64,000 bases of DNA from Mucilaginibacter phyllosphaerae (GTDB lineage Bacteria; Bacteroidota; Bacteroidia; Sphingobacteriales; Sphingobacteriaceae). Every line of letters starts with the position of its first letter. Position 1 is the first letter of the stretch. The DNA is taken from NCBI RefSeq assembly GCF_004378255.1, contig NZ_SNQG01000002.1, positions 186,001-250,000 on the forward strand, given 5' to 3'. Under the pieces are notes generated by a model. That model ran no database searches and was not told the origin of the DNA. It saw only the letters and a program-made list of their open reading frames with translations. Positions 1 through 8,048 of the stretch are shown here, in pieces. The position numbers and the translations under genes are program-made.

Positions 1-188
1 CTACCGGTACAGGCTACACACTATCCCTGCTTGATAAGGAAAAGGAGAAAGCTGTAATAAATTTCGAGCTCTATTTTAATTTTTATGATCTGCTTAATTC
101 GGCAGAAGATAAAGAGACCAGATTTTATCAGCGCAGGGAATTAGGGATAAAAATAGGGGTTCCGTTTAGTAGTATATTTTTAAACTAA
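1..188 (+). CDS. 3' end of an unidentified protein (partial)
   Basis: The window opens inside this gene. Frame 3 is open from base 3 to a TAA at 186-188, giving the last 61 residues. The tail alternates charged and hydrophobic residues and ends in GVPFSSIFLN. An outer-membrane or beta-rich C-terminus is possible, but too little is visible to name a family. Thirteen bases separate it from the next small gene on the same strand, so the two may be cotranscribed. Confidence 0.55.
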   Translation, partial: TGTGYTLSLLDKEKEKAVINFELYFNFYDLLNSAEDKETRFYQRRELGIKIGVPFSSIFLN

Positions 189-201
189 AACTTAAATATT
201 T

Positions 202-390
202 ATGAAAGATTTTGAAGATAAAGTAGCCGATTTTAAAATCGCAACTACAGGTGCGGCATATTTTACCGATAATTTTACAGGGAATGAATTTTGTGCCAAC
301 GGGCTTACCAAACAGCAAGCCGATAAATTTGCAGCTGAAAACAACCTGACGCTTGTAAAGTGGAAGCCGGGTGAAAGCTGTGGTCGGTAA
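202..390 (+). CDS. small hypothetical protein, 62 aa
   Basis: An unrecognised 62-residue protein with no signal peptide or membrane segment. It is mixed in charge, with two cysteines (in EFCANG and near the end in ESCGR) and several Phe, Tyr and Trp residues, so a small folded domain is plausible. It follows the previous gene by 13 nt. Its TAA at 388-390 directly abuts the stop of the convergent DUF4293 gene, leaving no room for a terminator. Coding status rests on the intact frame and tight packing. Confidence 0.55.
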   Translation: MKDFEDKVADFKIATTGAAYFTDNFTGNEFCANGLTKQQADKFAAENNLTLVKWKPGESCGR

Positions 391-858
391 TTACCGCAGC
401 CTGTCTGCAGATCTTACCAGCTTTTCGTCCCTTTGAATTGCTTTTACGGCAAAAATAATAAGCACGATACTTAACGAGGTTAAGAAAAGGCCGATGCCCA
501 TGTTTTTATATTCCAGCGTTATTGGGCCAACTACACCCTTTACCGTTTGTGCCATCCAAAAGCTGTAGCCAATTAATACCAGGATAGCCACATAGCTGAT
601 GGTGATTTGCTGCTTGCGGTTTCTAAACAGAAAAATCAACACCAGGGGTATTAATGCGGCAATAACCGTAACGATAGTTAAAGGCAAAAATGCCTGGATC
701 TGCCTATCGGTACCGTTCACAATTTCGTAAACACCGGTTACAGAAACGTTTACCAGCTTACCATCCACAAAAATGTTGTGGGCAAGCGGAAAAACAAACA
801 AGGCGAAAAGCACTAAAGAAGCGAAAAGCAGATATATAGATTGTATTCTTTGCAGCAT
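391..858 (-). CDS. DUF4293 family membrane protein
   Basis: This 155-residue integral membrane protein matches the Bacteroidetes-specific DUF4293 family. The family start is recognisable in MLQRIQSIYLLFASL, followed by the FPLAHN segment. About four hydrophobic helices are seen, near residues 5-25, 58-78, 88-106 and 122-142, with a charged C-terminal tail. The function of the family is unknown. The gene diverges from truA, and a TATCTTTG box at 882-889 on the minus strand is its likely -7 element. Confidence 0.8.
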   Translation of the reverse strand: MLQRIQSIYLLFASLVLFALFVFPLAHNIFVDGKLVNVSVTGVYEIVNGTDRQIQAFLPLTIVTVIAALIPLVLIFLFRNRKQQITISYVAILVLIGYSFWMAQTVKGVVGPITLEYKNMGIGLFLTSLSIVLIIFAVKAIQRDEKLVRSADRLR

Positions 859-881
859 TTTATTTGATTATATGTTGTAAG

Positions 882-889
882 CAAAGATA
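882..889 (-). promoter_or_regulatory. -7 element (TATCTTTG) for the DUF4293 gene
   Basis: On the minus strand this reads TATCTTTG, an exact match to the Bacteroidetes housekeeping -7 consensus TAnnTTTG. It lies 23 nt before the ATG at 858. A clear -33 TTTG partner is not obvious. It lies back to back with the truA -7 box. Confidence 0.5.
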
Positions 890-925
890 GAACGGAATTG
901 GTAAATCTAAAATCGTAAATGATGT

Positions 926-933
926 TAACTTTG
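926..933 (+). promoter_or_regulatory. -7 element (TAACTTTG) for truA
   Basis: An exact TAnnTTTG match ends only four bases before the GTG start at 938. If it is used, the transcript would be leaderless or nearly so. The -33 half is weak (TTGG around 897-900). Confidence 0.4.
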
Positions 934-937
934 CGGT

Positions 938-1699
938 GTGGCAAACACCCAACGATATTTTATTGAACTGGCTTACGATGGCACCAATTATCACGGCTGG
1001 CAGGCGCAGCCCAATGCGGTAACCGTACAAGCAATTTTAGATAAGGCACTTACCACATTGCTGCGCCAGCCCATAGAAACAGTAGGCTGCGGCAGAACGG
1101 ATACCGGGGTACATGCCAAAGAGTATTTTGCGCATATAGATGTAGAGACCATGGAACATAGACCATGGACCATAGACAAACGTAGTTTAAACGCCCTTTT
1201 ACCGCCCTCAATCGCCATAAAAAGCATTATTGCCACAGATGCCGGTGCTCATGCCCGTTTCGATGCCACCAAGCGCTCATATGAGTATCACATCCACTTT
1301 AATAAAGATCCTTTTTTGAACGGCTACTCGTGGTTGATACGCGACAGGCCGGATTTGGAGGCCATGAACAGGGCGGCGGCGATAGTGATGGAATACACAG
1401 ATTTTAGCTGTTTTAGCAAAAGTAATACGCAGGTTAAAACCAATAATTGTAAAATTGTAAAAGCAGCGTGGATAGAAACAGATAACGGCATCGTTTTCCG
1501 TATCTCGGCAGATAGGTTTTTGCGTAACATGGTGCGCGCTATAGTAGGTACCTTATTGCAGATAGGAAGGGGCGAAATATCACCGGAAGACATCCGCAAG
1601 GTAATAGAAAGCAAAAACCGCAGCAAGGCGGGAATGAGCGTACCGGCTTGCGGCTTATATTTAACAGAGGTGAAATATCCATACCCCCTAACCCCCTAA
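938..1699 (+). CDS. truA: tRNA pseudouridine(38-40) synthase TruA
   Basis: TruA isomerises uridines 38-40 in the tRNA anticodon arm to pseudouridine. The catalytic motif GCGRTDTGVHA holds the conserved aspartate at residue 55, and the N-terminal YDGTNYHGWQ motif is intact. The start is a GTG, with MANTQRYFIELAYDG fitting the family N-terminus. Two oddities are visible. An in-frame palindromic segment (bases 1147-1178, residues about 71-81) encodes ETMEHRPWTIDK between conserved blocks. The last residues, PYPLTP plus the stop, lie inside a C-rich repeat that continues into the next gene. At 253 residues the length is normal. Confidence 0.95.
   Translation: MANTQRYFIELAYDGTNYHGWQAQPNAVTVQAILDKALTTLLRQPIETVGCGRTDTGVHAKEYFAHIDVETMEHRPWTIDKRSLNALLPPSIAIKSIIATDAGAHARFDATKRSYEYHIHFNKDPFLNGYSWLIRDRPDLEAMNRAAAIVMEYTDFSCFSKSNTQVKTNNCKIVKAAWIETDNGIVFRISADRFLRNMVRAIVGTLLQIGRGEISPEDIRKVIESKNRSKAGMSVPACGLYLTEVKYPYPLTP
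1147..1178 (+). repeat. in-frame CCATGGACCATAG-type palindromic repeat inside truA
   Basis: The segment is built from ATGGAACATAGACCATGGAC and CCATAGAC units, self-complementary around CCATGG. Similar DNA occurs inside ispG (26193-26225), and a looser relative is intergenic (14692-14712). It keeps the truA frame and contains no stop. Confidence 0.6.
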
Positions 1700-1780
1700 A
1701 GGGAAATAAAGTTTAATAGATGGCGAAAGACATAAAAGATAGCAAGTCAACGGTTCCCCCTTCAGGAGGCGGAGGGGGTG
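1682..1780. repeat. C/G-rich inverted repeat spanning the truA-ABC transporter junction
   Basis: The left arm, 1682-1703, reads CCCCCTAACCCCCTAAAGGG. The right arm, 1756-1780, is C5-TTCAGGAGGC-GGAGGGGGTG. The reverse complement of the right arm aligns well with the left. The left arm carries the truA stop codon, and the right arm encodes the PPSGGGGG stretch near the N-terminus of the ABC protein. It looks like a split member of the repeat family also seen at 44617-44648. Confidence 0.6.
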
Positions 1781-3582
1781 TAATAACAGGTAAGGCGCTC
1801 GACTGGAAATTAATGGGCAGGGTTATGCACTATGTAAAACCATATAACGGTACATTCATCATAGCTACATTCCTGACTATTTTTTTGGCGGCAGTTGCCA
1901 TTGTACAACCCATACTAATACAGCGTACGCTTGATGTAAACATTTTAGGTAACGATTATAACGGCCTGATATTTATGGTTAGCTTAATGGTGCTGCAGCT
2001 TGTTATACAAACCATTGCGCAGTACTACCAAACGTTTTTAACCAATGCCCTGGGCCAGTCGGTTATCCGCGATCTGCGGATAGATGTTTTTAACCACATT
2101 ACCAGCCTGCGTTTAAAGTATTTCGATCGTACGCCTATCGGCATGCTCATCACCCGTACGGTATCTGACCTGGAAACCATTGCCGATATTTTTTCGGAAG
2201 GGTTAATCTCTATCATGGGCGACCTGCTGCTGGTAGTGGCCGTTATTGGCATTATGCTGTATCAGGATTGGAAACTTGCCCTGATCACGCTGATCCCAAT
2301 GCCGTTGCTTTTTGCATCTACCTATGTGTTTAAGGAAGCCATTAAATCATCGTTTCAGGAAGTGCGTACCCAGGTGGCACAGTTAAATACTTTTTTAGCC
2401 GAGCACATCAGTGGTATCAGCATCATCCAGTACTTCTCGCGCGAGGAGCAGGAGATGCGGAAGTTTAAGGCCGTAAACCTGAAATACCGCGATGCCAACA
2501 TCCGCTCTAACTGGTACTATTCTATTTTCTTTCCGGTGGTCGAGATCTTGTTTGCCATTTGTATAGCCCTGCTGGTTTGGTATGGCTGCAAACGCATTCT
2601 GAACGATCAGCAAATGCATGCGCTGTCGGCATCGCCAAATGGTATTACACCGGGCGTTATTACCGGGTTTATTGTGTTGCTGAATATGCTTTTTCGCCCG
2701 ATACGCCAGCTGGCCGATAAATTTAACACCCTGCAAATGGGTATGGTAGGTGCCGACAGGATCTTTAAGGTTTTAGATACCGATGAAGTAGCTACTGACG
2801 AGGGCAAACTTGCCCCGCCGGCCTTGCGCGGCGAAATTGAATTTAATAATGTTTGGTTTGCTTATAATGAAGAAAACTGGGTATTAAAGGATATTAATTT
2901 CCACATTAAGCCCGGCGAAACCCTGGCTTTGGTTGGAGCAACCGGTGCGGGTAAATCATCAACCATTAATATTTTAAACCGTTTTTATGAGATAGGTAAA
3001 GGCGAAGTGAAAGTAGATGGGCACGACATACGGGAGTATAAGGTAGATTACCTGCGCTCTAAAATAGCTACTGTGATACAGGATGTTTTTTTGTTTACAG
3101 ATACTATTGGTAACAACATCAGCCTGAATAATACAGATATAACCCGCGAAGAAATTATCGCGGCAGCCAAAGATGTAGGCGCGCATGAATTTATTGAACG
3201 CCTTCCCGGCGGTTATGATTATAATGTGATGGAACGCGGTGCAACCCTCTCTGCAGGGCAGGCACAATTAATATCTTTTATCCGCGCACTGGTGTATAAC
3301 CCGGCTATATTGGTTTTAGATGAGGCCACATCATCAGTAGATACCGAAACAGAATTGCTGATACAAAATGCCATCAATAAGCTGATGCAGGGGCGTACGG
3401 CTATTGTGATAGCACACCGCCTTTCAACTATCCAAAATGCCGACAAGATCATCGTACTTGACCATGGCGAGATCAAAGAAATGGGGACTCACCAGGAATT
3501 GCTAAGAATAGAAGGCGGCTATTACCGCAAACTGTACGATCTTCAATTCAATTCGGCAGGCATAGCCAAACCTTTAGAATAA
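1720..3582 (+). CDS. MsbA-type ABC exporter, fused permease-ATPase
   Basis: A half-transporter of 620 residues that exports lipid, drug or another hydrophobic substrate using ATP; the substrate cannot be read from sequence. The transmembrane domain (residues about 35-335, six helices) precedes the nucleotide-binding domain (370-600). That domain has Walker A GATGAGKSS near 406-414, signature LSAGQ at 510-514 (Ala in place of the usual Gly), Walker B LVLDE at 531-535 and the H-loop His566. An N-terminal PPSGGGGG stretch comes from repeat DNA. It lies 20 nt after truA and converges on the next gene with a one-base gap. Confidence 0.88.
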   Translation: MAKDIKDSKSTVPPSGGGGGVITGKALDWKLMGRVMHYVKPYNGTFIIATFLTIFLAAVAIVQPILIQRTLDVNILGNDYNGLIFMVSLMVLQLVIQTIAQYYQTFLTNALGQSVIRDLRIDVFNHITSLRLKYFDRTPIGMLITRTVSDLETIADIFSEGLISIMGDLLLVVAVIGIMLYQDWKLALITLIPMPLLFASTYVFKEAIKSSFQEVRTQVAQLNTFLAEHISGISIIQYFSREEQEMRKFKAVNLKYRDANIRSNWYYSIFFPVVEILFAICIALLVWYGCKRILNDQQMHALSASPNGITPGVITGFIVLLNMLFRPIRQLADKFNTLQMGMVGADRIFKVLDTDEVATDEGKLAPPALRGEIEFNNVWFAYNEENWVLKDINFHIKPGETLALVGATGAGKSSTINILNRFYEIGKGEVKVDGHDIREYKVDYLRSKIATVIQDVFLFTDTIGNNISLNNTDITREEIIAAAKDVGAHEFIERLPGGYDYNVMERGATLSAGQAQLISFIRALVYNPAILVLDEATSSVDTETELLIQNAINKLMQGRTAIVIAHRLSTIQNADKIIVLDHGEIKEMGTHQELLRIEGGYYRKLYDLQFNSAGIAKPLE

Positions 3583-3583
3583 A

Positions 3584-3835
3584 TTATTTGGATTCCAAAC
3601 GACGGGCGTCATCATCAGATGCATCCGGCTGATCTTCTTTTGGTGCATTCTTTACCGGCTCCACAGGCTGTTCGCGGTTTTCGTAATATCCGGCTACATT
3701 TTCTTGCTCCGGCTCATCAGCATGGTATTGTTCATCCTGCTTTTTAACAACACTTTCATGTCCGTTATCGGCAGGCCTTTCTGTTGGCGTATCAGATGGG
3801 GATGGTTTATCGTGGTCGTTTGCTGGCTTTGTCAT
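3584..3835 (-). CDS. hydrophilic, probably disordered 83-aa protein
   Basis: Nearly all residues are polar or charged: Asp, Glu, Lys, Pro, Asn and His dominate, with no hydrophobic core, signal peptide or membrane helix. The composition predicts an intrinsically disordered protein, and no family is recognised. It is convergent with the ABC exporter, with stops one base apart. The ORF is intact and ATG-started, but coding status is only moderately supported. Confidence 0.5.
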   Translation of the reverse strand: MTKPANDHDKPSPSDTPTERPADNGHESVVKKQDEQYHADEPEQENVAGYYENREQPVEPVKNAPKEDQPDASDDDARRLESK

Positions 3836-3881
3836 ATACGGATAACAGGTGAAACTTAAATTTGTTGATGGCTATGGACAC

Positions 3882-3996
3882 GATTGCTGGATTAAAGGAT
3901 TGACAGGTTAGTAAGTTGTGTGTAAATTAAAAAGATTGATAGCGAATTCATCCAATCCTTAATTCATCATCCTGTTAATCCTTTAATCCAGCAATC
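3882..3996. repeat. inverted repeat (GGATTAAAGGATT family)
   Basis: A 26-nt left arm at 3882-3907 (GATTGCTGGATTAAAGGATT plus GACAGG) and a right arm at 3971-3996 are reverse complements with one mismatch, around a 63-nt spacer. It lies in the divergent gap before ftsX. A degenerate relative follows uppP at 6092-6118. Confidence 0.8.
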
Positions 3997-4086
3997 GGGT
4001 CTCTCGTTAATAATTGTTAATTATCCGTTATAAACTTTTACCTTTAGGGCAGGTTTGTTAATTTCGCAAATTATCTACAATAACGC

Positions 4087-4965
4087 ATGGAAGAATTTGA
4101 AGCAAGCGCATCGGCAAAAAAAACAAAAGCGATATATATATCAACTGTTTTTGGGATTGCCATGGTTTTATTGATGATAGGGCTGCTGGGCTTAATATTG
4201 GTACACGCCAATAACCTGTCACGCTATGTTAAAGAAAACATTGTGCTGAATATATTTATGGATGATTCTGCCCACGAAACTGATGTGCTGCAATTGCAAA
4301 AGCAACTGGATGCTAACCCAATGGTAAAACAAACCCAGTATGTAAGCAAGGAACTGGCAGCGCGTAATCTGCAGAAAGATCTTGGCGAAGATTTTGTGAA
4401 ATTCCTGGGATATAACCCTTTATCACAATCGCTGGATATTTACCTGAAGGCCGATTATGCCAACAATGCAGGGATAGAGAAATTTAAAAACGATCTGCTT
4501 AAAAATAAACTGGTTAAAGAAGTTAAATACCAGCAATCGCTGGTAGATCAGATGAACGCTAACCTTACCTCTATCAGCTTAATTATATTAGGCTTTGCCG
4601 GCATCTTCATCATCCTGTCGGTAGCGTTGATCAATAATACCATCAGGCTGGCCATCTACTCGCAGCGTTTCCTCATCAAATCTATGCAGCTGGTAGGGGC
4701 AACAAAAGGCTTTATACGTAAACCCTTTTTACTATACGGGATTTGGCATGGTTTATTAGGTGCATTAATAGCCGTTGTAATATTGATAGGTACCTTGTTC
4801 CTGGCAAACAAACAAATTCCTGATCTGGTTATTCTGCAAAGCCCTGCCGAGTTTGGGATGGTGTTTTTAGGTATCGTAATACTGGGTATCTTTATTTCGG
4901 CGTTTAGCACGTTCCTGGCGGTTAACAAGTTTTTACGCTTAAAAATATACGATCTGTACAGGTAG
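4087..4965 (+). CDS. ftsX: cell-division permease-like protein FtsX
   Basis: FtsX is the membrane partner of the ATPase FtsE and controls peptidoglycan hydrolases at the division site. This 292-residue protein has the family layout. A cytoplasmic N-terminus and TM1 (about 18-42) are followed by an extracytoplasmic domain (about 45-155). Three further helices (about 162-185, 212-240, 255-280) form the FtsX-type permease domain, ending NKFLRLKIYDLYR. No ftsE is adjacent, which is common in Bacteroidetes. It heads a run with DUF3098, uppP, truB and ribF. Confidence 0.88.
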   Translation: MEEFEASASAKKTKAIYISTVFGIAMVLLMIGLLGLILVHANNLSRYVKENIVLNIFMDDSAHETDVLQLQKQLDANPMVKQTQYVSKELAARNLQKDLGEDFVKFLGYNPLSQSLDIYLKADYANNAGIEKFKNDLLKNKLVKEVKYQQSLVDQMNANLTSISLIILGFAGIFIILSVALINNTIRLAIYSQRFLIKSMQLVGATKGFIRKPFLLYGIWHGLLGALIAVVILIGTLFLANKQIPDLVILQSPAEFGMVFLGIVILGIFISAFSTFLAVNKFLRLKIYDLYR

Positions 4966-5036
4966 TTTATTTGTTTATCAGTTCATTTGTAGCTAATCAA
5001 TAAATCATTAATTCAACAAATCATTAAGTAAAAAAT

Positions 5037-5297
5037 ATGGCACTGCAACAATCAAAAACAGCTGCAAGCAAAACACAGCCACCGGTAAGCAATACCACGC
5101 CTGTTCAGTTTATATTCAGTAAAGACAATTACATGTGGCTTATCATCAGCATAGCTGTGGTAGCTTTTGGTTTTGTGCTGATGAGTGGTACTACAGATAT
5201 TTACAGCACCACTAAAATTGTGATTGCACCTATTGTAGTACTGGCAGGGTTCGGGCTGGGTTTTTATGCTATCTTAAAAAAGCCTGCCGCTAAATAA
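5037..5297 (+). CDS. DUF3098 small membrane protein
   Basis: An 86-residue protein with a disordered Ser/Thr/Gln-rich N-terminus and two hydrophobic helices (about 34-50 and 60-80). It fits the Bacteroidetes DUF3098 family, which is typically encoded between ftsX and uppP as here. The stop codon overlaps the uppP start by one base (TAATG), so translational coupling is likely. Function is unknown; context suggests an envelope or division role. Confidence 0.75.
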   Translation: MALQQSKTAASKTQPPVSNTTPVQFIFSKDNYMWLIISIAVVAFGFVLMSGTTDIYSTTKIVIAPIVVLAGFGLGFYAILKKPAAK

Positions 5298-6091
5298 TGA
5301 ATATCATCCACGTAATTGTCCTTGCTATAATAGAGGGCATCACCGAGTTTTTGCCGGTATCATCTACCGGGCACATGATCATTGCATCATCTGTAATGGG
5401 TATCCAAAGCGATGATTTTGTAAAGCTTTTTACAGTAGCCATTCAGTTAGGTGCTATCCTGTCTGTAGTAGTGCTTTACTTTAAGCGTTTTTTCCAGTCC
5501 ATCAATTTTTACTATAAACTTTTTGTGGCCTTTATACCGGCCGCTGTTTTTGGTTTGCTGTTTAGTAAAAAGATAGATGCTTTACTGGAGAGTGCCTTAA
5601 CGGTTGGTATCACCTTGTTTATTGGTGGTATCATTTTACTTTTTGTAGATAAATGGTTTAACAATCCCGATGTGAAGGAAGAAAAAGAGATCAGCTACTT
5701 AACCGCTTTAAAAATCGGTTTCTTTCAATGCTTATCTATGATTCCCGGCACATCACGTTCTGCGGCTACCATTGTTGGTGGTATGAGCCAGAAACTAAGC
5801 CGCAAGGCAGCTGCCGAGTTCTCATTCTTTTTAGCCGTACCAACCATGTTTGCTGCAACCGCTAAAAAGCTTTACGATTTTTACAAAGATGGGCATGTGT
5901 TTACCGGCGAAGAGATTAAGCTTTTAGCTATAGGTAATGTAATTGCATTCATTGTAGCCTTGCTGGCTATTAAAACATTCATCACATTTTTAGAGCGCCG
6001 CGGCTTCCAGCTTTTTGGCTGGTACCGTATTTTGGTAGGCGGGGTAATTATTATCCTTTACCTGAGCGGCCATAATTTGCAGGTGATCTAA
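5297..6091 (+). CDS. uppP: undecaprenyl-diphosphatase UppP (BacA)
   Basis: This integral membrane enzyme recycles the lipid carrier by dephosphorylating undecaprenyl diphosphate, feeding peptidoglycan synthesis and giving basal bacitracin resistance. Both family motifs are intact: [14 protein letters not shown] (residues 13-26) and [10 protein letters not shown] (150-159). The 264-residue length and roughly eight hydrophobic segments are typical. Its ATG overlaps the stop of the DUF3098 gene. It is followed by a weak repeat and then truB. Confidence 0.95.
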   Translation: MNIIHVIVLAIIEGITEFLPVSSTGHMIIASSVMGIQSDDFVKLFTVAIQLGAILSVVVLYFKRFFQSINFYYKLFVAFIPAAVFGLLFSKKIDALLESALTVGITLFIGGIILLFVDKWFNNPDVKEEKEISYLTALKIGFFQCLSMIPGTSRSAATIVGGMSQKLSRKAAAEFSFFLAVPTMFAATAKKLYDFYKDGHVFTGEEIKLLAIGNVIAFIVALLAIKTFITFLERRGFQLFGWYRILVGGVIIILYLSGHNLQVI

Positions 6092-6160
6092 ACAGGATTT
6101 AAGGATTGATGGATTAAGAAATTGATTTTTTACTTTTAATCTCTTCTAAACCTTAATCCC
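6092..6160. repeat. degenerate copy of the GGATTAAAGGATT-type repeat
   Basis: AACAGGATTTAAGGATTGAT and GGATTAAG, followed by a loosely complementary CTTTTAATC...CCTTAATCC, fill the gap between uppP and truB. It resembles the arms of the repeat at 3882-3996 but is diverged. Confidence 0.45.
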
Positions 6161-6183
6161 GACCATTCATAAATCATAAAATC

Positions 6184-6909
6184 GTGTCCTCTTATTCCTC
6201 CATACAAAACTTTGCCGACGGGCAGCTCCTTCTTATCAACAAACCCTATAAATGGACCAGCTTTGATGTGGTAGGCAAACTGCGTAACTCTTTTAAGCCC
6301 CTGAAGCTTAAGGTAGGCCATGCCGGTACGCTTGATCCGTTGGCTACAGGCTTGCTTATCATCTGCACCGGTAAAATGACCAAGCAGATCGATACCTTCC
6401 AGGCAGAGGATAAGGAGTACACCGGTACCATGGTACTGGGCGCAACCACCCCAACCTACGACCTGGAAAGTGAGCCCGAGATAAAATTTGATACCAGCCA
6501 CCTTACCGAAGAACAAATAAAAGCCGCCTGTGCACAATTTACCGGTGACATACAGCAATACCCGCCCGCGCATTCGGCTATAAAAATTGATGGTGAGCGC
6601 CTGTACGAAAAAGCCCGCCGCGGCGAAGAGGTAGAACTTAGGCTGCGTAATGTAACCATATCAGAATTTGAGATAACCCGTGTAGAACTACCGGAGGTTG
6701 ATTTTAGGGTAGTATGCAGCAAGGGTACTTACATCCGGTCGTTGGTTAATGATTTTGGTATAGCCTTAAACAACGGCGCTTACATGTCGGTACTGAGGCG
6801 CACCCGCAGCGGTAATTACAGAATTGAGGACGCGCACGAGATAATGGAACTGGTAGATGCCATTCGTGACCTGAAGGCTAAAGAGCTTCAGCGCAAAGAA
6901 GTACAGTAA
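6184..6909 (+). CDS. truB: tRNA pseudouridine(55) synthase TruB
   Basis: TruB makes pseudouridine 55 in the T-loop of tRNAs. The catalytic motif GHAGTLDPLATGLL has the essential aspartate at residue 51. INKPYKWTSFDVV at the N-terminus and GTYIRSLVNDFG further on are family signatures. The start is GTG, and no alternative ATG precedes the conserved N-terminal region in frame. The 241-residue length lacks an extended C-terminal PUA domain, as in the shorter Bacteroidetes forms. Confidence 0.94.
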   Translation: MSSYSSIQNFADGQLLLINKPYKWTSFDVVGKLRNSFKPLKLKVGHAGTLDPLATGLLIICTGKMTKQIDTFQAEDKEYTGTMVLGATTPTYDLESEPEIKFDTSHLTEEQIKAACAQFTGDIQQYPPAHSAIKIDGERLYEKARRGEEVELRLRNVTISEFEITRVELPEVDFRVVCSKGTYIRSLVNDFGIALNNGAYMSVLRRTRSGNYRIEDAHEIMELVDAIRDLKAKELQRKEVQ

Positions 6910-6936
6910 CATCTTTACATTCAATCCGCAAAAACC

Positions 6937-6968
6937 TTTCGCCATTCTGCATTCTCCTTTTACCTTTG
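6937..6968 (+). promoter_or_regulatory. promoter for ribF (TTTC...TACCTTTG)
   Basis: TACCTTTG at 6961-6968 matches the -7 consensus TAnnTTTG, with a TTTC -33-like element at 6937-6940 spaced 20 nt upstream. The ribF ATG lies 13 nt downstream, implying a very short leader. Confidence 0.5.
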
Positions 6969-6981
6969 TGAAATCAAGATA

Positions 6982-7932
6982 ATGAAGATCTATAATCATA
7001 TTGATGAATTTACACCGGTTAAAAATGCCGTGGTTACTATTGGCACTTTTGATGGTGTGCACATTGGGCACCGTAAAATAATATCGCGCATAAAGGAGCT
7101 GGCTGCCGCTACAAGTGGCGAAACAGTTATTTTGACGTTTTTTCCGCATCCAAGGATGATCCTACACCCGGAGGATGAAAGCCTTAAATTGATTAACACC
7201 ATCAATGAGAAAGCAGAATTATTAGAGCAGTTAGGTGTCGATCATTTAATTATCACGCCGTTCTCCAGAGATTTTTCCAATCAAACTGCCGAAGAATATA
7301 TCCGCGACATACTGGTAAATAAAATTGGCACCAAAACAATTGTAATAGGCTACGACCACCGCTTTGGTAAAGACAGACAAGGCGGCTTGCAGGACCTGCT
7401 TGCCCTGGCACCGCAGTATAATTTTGAGGTGGTAGAGATACCTGAGCAGGATATCAACGACGTAGCTATCAGTTCCACACGAATCCGTACAGCCTTAATG
7501 GCCAATGACATCCGGATAGCTAATGAATGCCTGGGTTATCCGTTTTTTATTACCGGCAAGGTAGTACGCGGCGACCAGTTGGGCCGCGAGTTAGGTTACC
7601 CAACAGCTAATATCCAGATAGAAGAAAATTACAAATTGATACCGGCCGACGGCATTTTTGCGGTGAAAGTTAAAATTGCCGGCAAAGGCTACACGGGTAT
7701 GGCCTATATTGGCCATCGCCCCACTGTTAACGGGATGACCCGCAATATCGAGGTGAATATTTTTGATTTTAGTTCCGAGATATACAACCAGCAGATCAGG
7801 ATGGAATTTTTGCACTTTGTACGCGGCGATGTTAAATTTGAATCGCTTGAGCAACTGGTTGTGCAGTTAGGTAAGGATAAGGAAGATGTGCAGGCACTGC
7901 TGGTGATTGACGGCCCGCAATTCAATACTTAG
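6982..7932 (+). CDS. ribF: bifunctional riboflavin kinase / FAD synthetase RibF
   Basis: RibF phosphorylates riboflavin to FMN and adenylylates FMN to FAD. The N-terminal FAD synthetase domain has the nucleotidyltransferase motif TIGTFDGVHIGH at 19-30 and ISSTRIR at 164-170. The C-terminal riboflavin kinase domain (about 185-312) has GYPTAN at 205-210. At 316 residues it has the normal bifunctional length. The truB-ribF pairing is frequent in bacteria. A likely own promoter lies just upstream. Confidence 0.95.
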   Translation: MKIYNHIDEFTPVKNAVVTIGTFDGVHIGHRKIISRIKELAAATSGETVILTFFPHPRMILHPEDESLKLINTINEKAELLEQLGVDHLIITPFSRDFSNQTAEEYIRDILVNKIGTKTIVIGYDHRFGKDRQGGLQDLLALAPQYNFEVVEIPEQDINDVAISSTRIRTALMANDIRIANECLGYPFFITGKVVRGDQLGRELGYPTANIQIEENYKLIPADGIFAVKVKIAGKGYTGMAYIGHRPTVNGMTRNIEVNIFDFSSEIYNQQIRMEFLHFVRGDVKFESLEQLVVQLGKDKEDVQALLVIDGPQFNT

Positions 7933-8048
7933 TTTTCATTTCAATTTCATATACAAGCCCTAAATTCCGTGTAGATTTATGATGATTAAGTGTTAATTAA
8001 TATTGTTATTGATCACTTATCTCTATAAATTCGTATATCTATCAAGCT

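Noticed and set aside
4087..4965. An ftsE partner beside ftsX
   Set aside because: Neither neighbour encodes an ABC ATPase of FtsE type; the only nearby ABC gene is the fused exporter upstream.
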